Both the position numbers and the translations under genes were made by a program. Below the pieces are notes generated by a model that was not told the origin of the DNA, searched no databases, and saw nothing but the letters and a program-made list of their open reading frames with translations. DNA of 64,000 nt. Source: an uncultured Lachnospiraceae bacterium. Its GTDB lineage: Bacteria > Bacillota > Clostridia > Lachnospirales > Lachnospiraceae. Positions 34,998-42,642 of this stretch are shown one piece after another; the stretch's first letter is position 1, and the number at the start of each line of letters is the position of its first letter. The stretch covers positions 310,001-374,000 of the forward strand of contig CATOPL010000001.1 of the NCBI GenBank assembly GCA_951802115.1. The letters are read 5' to 3'.

Positions 34998-35965
34998 CAG
35001 CCAATCAGCTCCTTTCTCTCCCGTATGATTTCCGATACGCAGGATATGAGCACCGCAACCACCAGCAGCAGTCCCTGAAACAAAGTCGTCCAGTATGAAG
35101 ATACGCCTGCAAACACAAGAATATCAGAGATCATTTTAAGCACCAGCACTCCAATAATCGTCCCCATCTGGCCGCCTTTTCCGCCGGTCAGCAAAGTTCC
35201 GCCGATCACAACCGCCGCAATGGCCTGGTTGAAAAAACTCTCCCCGCCTGTGGGAGACCCTGTCGCAACCACAGCTGTACGGTACACTCCGGACAAAGCT
35301 GCAAACACGCCGGAAGCCACATAGGCAAACATTTTTACTTTCGGTACGTTGACGCCGTTCAAAGACGCCGCTTTACTGTTGCTGCCCACTGCGTAAAGAT
35401 TGATCCCTGTTCTGGTCCTCTTAAACCACATCCATAAAACTGCACAGATCACAAAGAGAAAAATTGCTATCGAAAGTTTTCCTCCGAAAAAACGATGCGT
35501 CAGAGCCGATGTAAATGCAGACGGTACATTTCCCCCGTCTTTGGGGAGAATCAGATATGCAATACCGCCTCCGATATACCAGGTGGCGAAAGTGACGATA
35601 AACGGCTGGATCCGGAACCGGTTGATAATAAATCCGTTCACTGCTCCCATCGCCGCTCCCATACAGACGCATACCAATGAGATCAGGATCATGGAGCCTG
35701 GATGATCCTGCATGTACACGGCCGAAAAACTGTTGGTCAAACTGATCACTCCGGCGATTGACAGATCAATTCCGCCGATTAGAAGCACAAAGGTCTCGCC
35801 GATCGCTGCAAACAGCAGCGTAACTGCCGCCTCTGCTTTCAGATTGATCCAGCTCATACTCAGCGCTCCGGGCTGAAGGATGACTGTCAGGATCTCCAGA
35901 AGAACAAACAGGAGGATAGCCACTTTGGCAGGAGACTTCATAAAACCGTCTTTGATTTTTTTCAT
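34997..35965 (-). CDS. RbsC-type sugar ABC permease (second importer, subunit 1)
   Basis: 322 aa from the ATG at 35965 (MKKIKDGFM) after GGAGG; the frame to 36010 would overlap the ATPase end. About nine membrane segments with LIGGIDLSIAGVISLTNS and AVVIGGTLLTGGKGG. It is partner to the overlapping permease and to the RbsA-like ATPase upstream. Confidence 0.9.
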   Translation of the reverse strand: MKKIKDGFMKSPAKVAILLFVLLEILTVILQPGALSMSWINLKAEAAVTLLFAAIGETFVLLIGGIDLSIAGVISLTNSFSAVYMQDHPGSMILISLVCVCMGAAMGAVNGFIINRFRIQPFIVTFATWYIGGGIAYLILPKDGGNVPSAFTSALTHRFFGGKLSIAIFLFVICAVLWMWFKRTRTGINLYAVGSNSKAASLNGVNVPKVKMFAYVASGVFAALSGVYRTAVVATGSPTGGESFFNQAIAAVVIGGTLLTGGKGGQMGTIIGVLVLKMISDILVFAGVSSYWTTLFQGLLLVVAVLISCVSEIIRERKELIG

Positions 35966-35981
35966 TACCGCTTCCTCCTTC

Positions 35982-37478
35982 CTAGACTGCTTTTTCACCC
36001 ATGGACACACGGATGATATTTTCTCTGGTGATCAGTTCTTCATCATCGATTCGCCCGGCAACTCTGCCGTGATTCATCACAATAATACTGTTGCACACAT
36101 TGACTAGTTCTTCTGTATCTGTGGAGAAAAACAAAATTGCTTTTCCTTCTGAGGCATATTTTTTCACCACATTGAACATCTCTTTTTTGGTTCCCACATC
36201 TACGCCTCTGGTAATATCAAACATCAAAAGGATATCAGGGTTTGTAGCCAGCTGTTTAGCCAGTACGACCTTCTGCTGATTTCCTCCGCTCAGTGTTCCC
36301 ACCAGAGTTTCAGGAGATTCTGCTTTTACTGCAAAAGCATCCATCATCTCCGACACGATCCTGCGTTCCTTTTCCTCGCTTAAAAAGAGATGATTTTTGA
36401 TTCGGTTCAGACTGGACAGCACAATATTTTCCCGAATACTTTGTGCCAGAACCACTCCCTGCAGCCCTCTTTCCTCGGGAATCAATGCAATTCCTTCTTT
36501 GATCGCATCCCTTGGACTGCCAAGGCTTACGGTCTTACCGTTGATTACAATTTCCCCTTTATAGGGAATCAGTCCAAACAGCGCCAGAAACAGTTCCGAC
36601 TGCCCCTGCCCTGCCAGACCCCCCACACCTAGAATCTCTCCTTTTCTCAGTACCAGATTCACATCTGTGAGCTTATGCCCACTGGTAACATTCCGCATCT
36701 CGATGGCTGTCTCTTCTTTGGTGAAAACCTCTTTCTTCGGATAATATCCCCCGATCTCCCTTCCCAACATCAGTCGTACAAGTTCGTCGTTTTCTGCTTC
36801 CTCCATCTTCATATCCGCCACATCGGTTCCGGCCCGGAACACGATAACCCGATTGCACAGTTTTCGGATCTCATCCAGACGATGGGAGATAAAGATAATG
36901 ATTTTTTTCTCTTCCGCCAGTCTCCGGATAATATCCATCAGCCAGTTTGCATATTTCTCTGACAGAGCAGAAGTCGCTTCATCGAAAATCATGATCTCGC
37001 CCTCGCGGTTCAGCGCCTTTAAAATTTCAAGAACCTGTTTTTGCGCCAGAGACAGTTTTTTTACCTGCATTCCGGGATCCAACGGCTCCAGGCCGTATTC
37101 AACAAACAGATCTCGCGTTTTCTGTTCCATGTCCTTTTCGGACACCATTCTCGTTTTTCCGGTCTCGTAGAATCCCAAAAACAGATTTTGAGCGATTGTA
37201 AGTTCCGGAACAAGACTCAGTTCCTGGTACACCGCACAGATCTTCTGTTCAATGGCGCTCCTGGTATTCTGAATCTTCAATGTCTTTCCCTCAAAAATAA
37301 TCTCGCCCTCATCCGGCTTGTGTTCTCCGCACAATACTTTAATCAGCGTACTTTTTCCGGCACCGTTTTCTCCCAGAAGAGCGACGATATCGCCGCGGCT
37401 GGCATGAAAGTTCGCCTGATCAAGTGCTTTTACCCCGGGAAAGGATTTACATATGTTTTTCATGATAAAATCCGGCAT
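35982..37478 (-). CDS. RbsA/MglA-type sugar ABC ATPase with altered second Walker B
   Basis: 498 aa from the ATG at 37478 (MPDFIMKN), which follows AGGAGAGGAG; the longer frame runs into the intercistronic hairpin. NBD1: Walker A GENGAGKST and Walker B MIFDEATSALSE. NBD2: signature LSGGNQQK and a Walker B reading LLMFDITRGVDVG, one residue shorter than LDEPTRGIDVG and lacking the catalytic Glu. This site is probably degenerate, while NBD1 keeps a Glu. Powers import through the two permeases that follow. Confidence 0.9.
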   Translation of the reverse strand: MPDFIMKNICKSFPGVKALDQANFHASRGDIVALLGENGAGKSTLIKVLCGEHKPDEGEIIFEGKTLKIQNTRSAIEQKICAVYQELSLVPELTIAQNLFLGFYETGKTRMVSEKDMEQKTRDLFVEYGLEPLDPGMQVKKLSLAQKQVLEILKALNREGEIMIFDEATSALSEKYANWLMDIIRRLAEEKKIIIFISHRLDEIRKLCNRVIVFRAGTDVADMKMEEAENDELVRLMLGREIGGYYPKKEVFTKEETAIEMRNVTSGHKLTDVNLVLRKGEILGVGGLAGQGQSELFLALFGLIPYKGEIVINGKTVSLGSPRDAIKEGIALIPEERGLQGVVLAQSIRENIVLSSLNRIKNHLFLSEEKERRIVSEMMDAFAVKAESPETLVGTLSGGNQQKVVLAKQLATNPDILLMFDITRGVDVGTKKEMFNVVKKYASEGKAILFFSTDTEELVNVCNSIIVMNHGRVAGRIDDEELITRENIIRVSMGEKAV

Positions 37479-37565
37479 AACAGTCTCCTCTCCTAAATTA
37501 TCTGCAGGGAAAGTGCTTCTCCTGCTTCCTTCACACAGGCTCATGCTGACCCTGTGTGTAGACAG

Positions 37566-37608
37566 AAGGGGCTGTCGCATATCACACAGCGTTTTGCGAC
37601 AGCCCCTT
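37566..37608 (-). other. Intercistronic hairpin after the binding-protein gene
   Basis: Perfect 13-base arms AAGGGGCTGTCGC (37566-37578) and GCGACAGCCCCTT (37596-37608), between the lipoprotein and the ATPase gene. Strong enough to stabilise the binding-protein mRNA or partly stop transcription, giving more binding protein than transporter. Confidence 0.75.
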
Positions 37609-37624
37609 CCATTCGTCTATCTGT

Positions 37625-38836
37625 TTATTCTCCAAGAACAACGGACATCGGAATATCCAGGCCAAAGTTGCTTGAAATGCAAGGCCACTGCAGACTGGAA
37701 GGCTGATCGCTGAAACAGTTCACACCATCCTCTGCCACATCAATTACCACATCAGAGAATTCTCCCATATCCAGATCGTTTCTGGTCGCCACATACGCCG
37801 GATCGATCACAATATCCTTCTCCATGGTTTCTCCGTCCAGAATACGGATTGCATAATTCAGAGCAATAGCACTGATTCCCGGAATATAGACATGAATGAT
37901 ACCATCGCAGTCATTTTCCAGGCAGGTTAAAAGGTTTCCATTGTATCCGCCTCCGCAGGATGCCGGAATCTTTTCAATACCAGCTTTATTAAACGCGTTG
38001 GTTACAGAAGTCATAAAGCCCTGCGTAACGACAATATCGATATCGCTGTTGGCAGCAATCACACTTGCAAGTGAAGCTTCTCCGTCTGCCTCCGCATAGT
38101 TGCTGATAAAATCTGATACCACATTGATTCCTTCATACTGATCAAAAATCTCCACCGCCGCATTGTACTCCTGCTCGGAAACTGCAGCTCCCGGAAGTCC
38201 CTGATCCACAACAGCGTTTCCGGTTCCGCCCACTGCTTCTGCAAGCCATTTAGCCATAACTCTGTAAGCTTTTACCGCATCAATCGTAATCTCGTATGCG
38301 CTTTCCTCCGATGCCGGCTGATCAAAGATCACCACCAGAATTCCTGCATCTGTCGCACGTTTCATTGCCTGATTCAATGCTGTTTCAGAAGAAGGATCTA
38401 CCAGAATCGCGTCGTAGCCCTCCTGAACCAGCGCGTCAATGGATGCAGCCTGCGCTTCCGGAGTATTGTCACAGTTAACGATTGTCAGTTCACATCTGCT
38501 TGCATACGGTTCCTGCTCTGCCACATACTCTACGATACGTTCCATCTGCTGACGCCAATCATTTCCCATATAGGAATTGCTCAGTGCAATCCTGTATTTT
38601 TCACCTTCGGGATTCACTTTCGCCGTCTCGGATTCACCACCTGCTTCCGTGCTCTGTGCCGGAGCAGTCTCTTCTTCTGTCTGTTCGGATGTCTCCGGCG
38701 CTTCTGCTTCCGGTTCCGCGTTTTCCGCCGCTTCCGGAGCAGCAGCAGGTTCCTCGGCAGGAGCAGAATTATTTCCGCCGCAGCCGCTTGCCATCAATGC
38801 CACACACAGCAAAATACTAACCAGTTTCTTTTTCAT
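37625..38836 (-). CDS. Sugar ABC transporter substrate-binding lipoprotein (second importer)
   Basis: 403 aa from the ATG at 38836 (MKKKLVSI) after AAGGAGAGAG. Lipobox MASGC (Cys19) and a long Ala/Glu/Pro/Thr-rich linker (to ~75) precede a type 1 periplasmic-binding fold (YRIALSNSYMGNDWRQQ; AILVDPSSETALNQAMKRA). Captures ligand for the two-permease importer. Its linker is longer than in the first lipoprotein. Ligand unknown. Confidence 0.88.
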   Translation of the reverse strand: MKKKLVSILLCVALMASGCGGNNSAPAEEPAAAPEAAENAEPEAEAPETSEQTEEETAPAQSTEAGGESETAKVNPEGEKYRIALSNSYMGNDWRQQMERIVEYVAEQEPYASRCELTIVNCDNTPEAQAASIDALVQEGYDAILVDPSSETALNQAMKRATDAGILVVIFDQPASEESAYEITIDAVKAYRVMAKWLAEAVGGTGNAVVDQGLPGAAVSEQEYNAAVEIFDQYEGINVVSDFISNYAEADGEASLASVIAANSDIDIVVTQGFMTSVTNAFNKAGIEKIPASCGGGYNGNLLTCLENDCDGIIHVYIPGISAIALNYAIRILDGETMEKDIVIDPAYVATRNDLDMGEFSDVVIDVAEDGVNCFSDQPSSLQWPCISSNFGLDIPMSVVLGE

Positions 38837-38872
38837 ACTCTCTCTCCTTTTCTTGTATGTCTTTTGTTCTAT

Positions 38873-38924
38873 CCCCGCAGGCAATAATCCTGTGCTGTCT
38901 TAAGCATATCATGCCTGTTCGGGG
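38873..38924 (-). other. Intercistronic hairpin between M24 and binding-protein genes
   Basis: CCCCG-C-AGGCA (38873-38883) pairs with TGCCTG-TT-CGGGG (38912-38924) apart from small bulges, with a 28-base loop. It lies in the 152-base gap and has no U tract. Confidence 0.4.
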
Positions 38925-38988
38925 CGCAAACTCTCCGCAGCCCGCTGCAGAAAGTTCCACTGATAAAGCGTTCTACGCTTATATCACA

Positions 38989-40146
38989 TCAGTTCTCTGC
39001 CTCAATCCCCCAGGCAAACCGATTAAGCTCTCTGGCGCCTGTTTTTGTCACATGAAGCATCTTTTCCAGGCGGACTCCTGTAGCGCCTGCCGAACCGGTA
39101 TACAACTGCGGTTCGATGCATACTACCATATCTTCTTCCAGCACCTCAGTCTCATGCAGCGTGAACCTTGGCTTCTCATTTACGTTTACCCCAATCTGAT
39201 GTCCCAGATAACTGCACAATTCAAACCCGTGCCTCCGATATGCATCCTCCATGGCATCATTTACTGCCCGAAAACTTACCCCTGGATAAATGGCGTCTCT
39301 TCCGGCTTCATATGCCGCCCGGACTGCCCGGAAATACCGAAGCTGTTCTTCATTCGGCTCTTTCCAGAAAACAACCACATTGGAACAGTCTGACCAGTAC
39401 CCGTCCACCCTGGGCCCCACATCCATGATCGCAATATCTCCCGCTTCAATCTTACGGTTCGCAGGCCCCAGCGGATAATCGCTCAGTGCTGTTCTCGGCC
39501 CTGTAACCAGTTCTCCATAAAAAGGATTCATTTCACCGGTTACACGTGAGATACTTTTCTGAACCTCAAACCAGACATCCAGCTCTGTAAATTCCCCATA
39601 CTCTTTTGAAAGTTCCACCAGTCTGTTTTGCGCTGCATCTGCTGCAAGAGCCGCACATTCCAGTTTTTTGATTTCATCTGCGGTCTTGATCTTTCTTGCA
39701 TGCTCCATGACCGCTTTAACATCCAGAAGCTGAGCGGTCGGAAAGATTTCTCTAATGCATTCTGCCAGGCAATACGGCGTCGATACAGACTCAATTCCGA
39801 TCTTTCTGTAGGACTTTTTTCCCTTCAGCAAAGACTTAACAGCCTTTCTGTAGGATTCCACAGGTTCATGCTTTGTAAGATGGCTGAAACATTCGAAAAA
39901 AACAGCATCTTCATATCCGGCTCTTATCAGTTTATTTTTATAATATGCAGAAGCAATCAGCTCCAGTTTTCCTTCCTCCACATAAAGCACTGCTGTCACC
40001 ATTGGAAGTTTTTCTGCCATATCCGCCATAAAACCGCCGAAAAATGGAACATCAAATTCAGAAACGTAAGTTACATTTGCCGGAGAAGTCAGAAATACAA
40101 CATCATATTCTTCTTCTCTCAGTCGAGCTAACATTCTTTCTTTCAT
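38989..40146 (-). CDS. M24 family metallopeptidase (Xaa-Pro dipeptidase/creatinase-like)
   Basis: 385 aa. The N-terminal creatinase-like domain (~1-150) is followed by the pita-bread metal domain. Metal ligands appear as AIMDVGPRVDGYWSD (two Asp), LGHQIGVN (His), CIEPQLY (Glu) and VRLEKMLHV (last Glu). It is the first gene of the LacI-controlled operon, ahead of a sugar-type importer. That suggests an imported amide, dipeptide or creatine-like compound rather than a plain sugar. Exact substrate unknown. Confidence 0.88.
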   Translation of the reverse strand: MKERMLARLREEEYDVVFLTSPANVTYVSEFDVPFFGGFMADMAEKLPMVTAVLYVEEGKLELIASAYYKNKLIRAGYEDAVFFECFSHLTKHEPVESYRKAVKSLLKGKKSYRKIGIESVSTPYCLAECIREIFPTAQLLDVKAVMEHARKIKTADEIKKLECAALAADAAQNRLVELSKEYGEFTELDVWFEVQKSISRVTGEMNPFYGELVTGPRTALSDYPLGPANRKIEAGDIAIMDVGPRVDGYWSDCSNVVVFWKEPNEEQLRYFRAVRAAYEAGRDAIYPGVSFRAVNDAMEDAYRRHGFELCSYLGHQIGVNVNEKPRFTLHETEVLEEDMVVCIEPQLYTGSAGATGVRLEKMLHVTKTGARELNRFAWGIEAEN

Positions 40147-40278
40147 TCTGGATTCTCCTGTGTAAAATTCCTTTAAAACCTTCTCTCTTTCTGAAAATCT
40201 GATTCATTTCCCTATGATCTTTTGCAGGTTTTTCTCAGATTTTTCTGCAGCTTTCTTTGTATACATTTAGATAAACAT

Positions 40279-40290
40279 GTTTTCGAAAAC
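40279..40290. promoter_or_regulatory. LacI-type operator palindrome at the start of the M24/ABC operon
   Basis: Perfect palindrome GTTTTCGAAAAC with the central CG typical of LacI-family sites. It lies 11 bases after the -10 of the minus-strand promoter, covering the expected start of transcription. The divergent LacI-PfkB protein is the natural candidate ligand. Confidence 0.8.
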
Positions 40291-40300
40291 TGTTATATAA

Positions 40301-40329
40301 ATTATATTTTCTTTTAGCCAGGAAATCAA
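40301..40329 (-). promoter_or_regulatory. Promoter of the M24/ABC/DhaKL operon
   Basis: Minus-strand TTGATT (40324-40329), 17 bases, TATAAT (40301-40306), directly upstream of the palindromic operator. Confidence 0.75.
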
Positions 40330-40348
40330 TATTCTTAATTAACAAGCC

Positions 40349-40393
40349 TACGAAACTTTTTTGGATATTATATATAATAAACACTGTTTCGTA
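40349..40393. promoter_or_regulatory. Inverted half-sites TACGAAAC/GTTTCGTA between the divergent promoters
   Basis: TACGAAAC (40349-40356) and GTTTCGTA (40386-40393) are exact inverted copies around the AT palindrome TATTATATATAATA. They share the CGAAAC core with the operator at 40279, so they may be further sites for the LacI-type regulator. Confidence 0.5.
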
Positions 40394-40423
40394 TATTATT
40401 TCTGTAATCATAAATCCCATAAA

Positions 40424-40466
40424 TTGACGTAAATATATTGACTCGTATAAATTATTTGTGTAATAA
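40424..40466 (+). promoter_or_regulatory. Tandem overlapping promoters of the LacI-PfkB gene
   Basis: Two plus-strand candidates. TTGACG (40424-40429), 16 bases, TATAAA (40446-40451); and TTGACT (40438-40443), 17 bases, TAATAA (40461-40466). The start codon is about 66 bases further on, after AAAGGAG. Confidence 0.6.
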
Positions 40467-40531
40467 TCAATATGAACAGTATTCATCCAGTAAAATACTG
40501 CCAATGATTTAAACATAAAGGAGCAACCTGT

Positions 40532-42463
40532 ATGAACATCCGGGATATTGCCGCTGCTGCCCACGTATCCGTAGCAACGGTTTCCAAGGTTATCAACCAT
40601 AAAGATTCTGAGATCAGTGATGAGACCCGTCAGAAGGTCCTGAGAATTATCAAAGAATATCAGTATACCCCCTATGCCAATCTGAAAACCAGCTTCAACA
40701 CCGGTAAATCTCAGTTGATTGCAGTCATCGTTCAGGAGGGACTGTATATTTCCAACTATATCTTTCAGATAGAAAAAGAAGCTTCACATCTGGGATATTC
40801 TTTGTTGATCTGCACACTTACACATCCTCATTCTGACAGTCTGCGCAAATATATGAAAATACTGGAAGCCCGAAAAGCTGAGGCAATCCTGCTCTGCGTG
40901 TCCTCACCGGAACTTCTGGAAGAGGCAGTTTCCTTAAATTATTCCCATATCCCTCTGGCTTTAATAGCTTCATTCACCTCTACTTTATGTACTGTTTTTC
41001 ATTTAGATTACAAAGCGGTTGCTGAAAAAGCCGTATCTGAGCTTGTTCATTTGGGACACCAGAAGATTGGATGTATTTTAAATGGTGCTGACAGCATTTG
41101 TTCCGGTCAGTGCATTCAGGGCTATAAAAACGCCCTTCTCCCGCTTTCGCAATACGGAAACGACTATTATATTGCCACTCATATACAATCGCGACACAAG
41201 CTGCAGGAAGAGATTCAGCAGTTCATGAGAGCAAATGTAACCGCCATATTCTGTCAGACATTTCTACTGGCCAACGCAGTTTATGAAATATTAAAAGAAG
41301 GAAAATATTATATTCCCTCCAATGTATCGGTGATCTGCACGGAGTCTTCCGCCAGTTCCAGTTATCTGATCCCGCCGCTCACTTCCTGTATATTTGATAC
41401 GGACAGGATCATTCAGAGTGCTTTGGAATACTTGGTCAGTTGTATTGAAAGCCGCAATCCCCCTTATATTAAAACTTTTACTTTTGAACCCCTTCTGCTT
41501 TCCGGTGAAAGCATCGCGCCTCCGGCCTCTGTGGGAAAACAGATTCTTGTTGTTGGGAACTGCAATACAGACATTAATATTCACCTTCCCAAAATGCCCG
41601 GAGAAGGTGAAATTCTCAAAACCAGTAATATTTCCATCATCCCGGGAGGAAAAGCCGTCGCCCAGGCTGTGGGAGCCGGCAAACTGAAGGGATCTGTCTA
41701 TATACTTGGATGTATCGGAAATGATACCGAAGGAAACAGTATACTGAACAGTCTGAAAGCTGCCCATGTCCATGTGGAAGGTTTGACCGTTCTGTCTTCG
41801 CTTCCCACCGGACGGGCCTATATATTCATTCCGGATGGCGGAAACAGCAGCATTATCTCTTATCCGGGTGCAAATTCTGCCTACATCAATGCGCACATCA
41901 AACCCTTTAAGCATCTGTTTCAATCCTCCGATTATTGCTTGCTGTCTACAGAGATCAATCCTGATCTGATTGGCTACATCATCCGCACCTGTGAAAGATT
42001 TCGGACAAAGGTATTTGTGAAGCCCTCTTCCATTCATTCATTTCCGGAAGATCTTTTTTCTAAAATTACGTATTTTATCCCCAGTTCCTATGAACTGGAC
42101 TGTCTGGTGCCCGGAAGGATGTCCTTTGAAGAAAAAGCAGATCAATTATATCAGAAGGGATGTCAAAATATCATTGTCACGCTGGGAGGAAACGGATGCT
42201 ATCTGAAAAACGAACAGTATAGTCTGCATATTCCGTCTGCCAACTTCAATGTAGTTGATACGACCGGAGCCGCCAACTGCTTCATTGCTGCCCTGGCAGT
42301 TTCTCTGAGTAAAGGCAGCCCTCTCCTGTATGCTATTAGTTATGCAACCTATGCCGCCGGAATCAGCGTTACGCACCCGGGAGTTCAGACTTCCTTTCCG
42401 GACACACAGCAGCTTGAGCTCTACCTGGATGAAATACAAGATCTGTATCGTTCTCTTTCCTGA
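40532..42463 (+). CDS. LacI-family regulator fused to a PfkB (ribokinase-like) domain
   Basis: 643 aa, nearly twice a LacI protein. Residues 2-50 are a LacI helix-turn-helix (IRDIAAAAHVSVATVSKVIN). Residues ~60-325 are the sugar-sensing periplasmic-binding-like domain. Residues ~336-640 are a PfkB fold (ILVVGNCNTDINIHLPKMP). The kinase motifs are changed: PGGKAVAQA at 371-379 lacks the usual GxN, and the GAGD motif reads GAAN at 579-582, so Asn582 replaces the catalytic Asp. I infer a sensor or weak kinase rather than a normal enzyme. Divergent from the M24/ABC operon it probably represses. Confidence 0.9.
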   Translation: MNIRDIAAAAHVSVATVSKVINHKDSEISDETRQKVLRIIKEYQYTPYANLKTSFNTGKSQLIAVIVQEGLYISNYIFQIEKEASHLGYSLLICTLTHPHSDSLRKYMKILEARKAEAILLCVSSPELLEEAVSLNYSHIPLALIASFTSTLCTVFHLDYKAVAEKAVSELVHLGHQKIGCILNGADSICSGQCIQGYKNALLPLSQYGNDYYIATHIQSRHKLQEEIQQFMRANVTAIFCQTFLLANAVYEILKEGKYYIPSNVSVICTESSASSSYLIPPLTSCIFDTDRIIQSALEYLVSCIESRNPPYIKTFTFEPLLLSGESIAPPASVGKQILVVGNCNTDINIHLPKMPGEGEILKTSNISIIPGGKAVAQAVGAGKLKGSVYILGCIGNDTEGNSILNSLKAAHVHVEGLTVLSSLPTGRAYIFIPDGGNSSIISYPGANSAYINAHIKPFKHLFQSSDYCLLSTEINPDLIGYIIRTCERFRTKVFVKPSSIHSFPEDLFSKITYFIPSSYELDCLVPGRMSFEEKADQLYQKGCQNIIVTLGGNGCYLKNEQYSLHIPSANFNVVDTTGAANCFIAALAVSLSKGSPLLYAISYATYAAGISVTHPGVQTSFPDTQQLELYLDEIQDLYRSLS

Positions 42464-42476
42464 AAATCCCATTGTC

Positions 42477-42595
42477 AAAAAACGCACCCCTGTCCGTTTG
42501 CCAGCCGTGTTGTATGGAATATATCAGACAGAAATTGATTTTCCGTCGTCACGTTCCGTATAAATGCTGAGCAAACAGGCAGGGGTGCGTTTTTT
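42477..42595. terminator. Two-way terminator between the LacI-PfkB and aminotransferase genes
   Basis: AAAAAACGCACCCCTG (42477-42492) and CAGGGGTGCGTTTTTT (42580-42595) are perfect 16-base arms. They are extended by GTTTG (42496-42500) and CAAAC (42572-42576) after a 3-base mismatch. T tracts flank it on both strands, and the convergent genes end on either side. The central 70 bases are unassigned. Confidence 0.9.
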
Positions 42596-42642
42596 AGCAG
42601 TCCCTTTTTATTACCGCTCTTTTATTTCTATAACTCTTTCTG

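Noticed and set aside
40235..40600. 121-codon minus-strand frame over the divergent promoters
   Set aside because: It covers the promoters and operator and overlaps the start of the LacI-PfkB gene; amino acid content is AT-driven.
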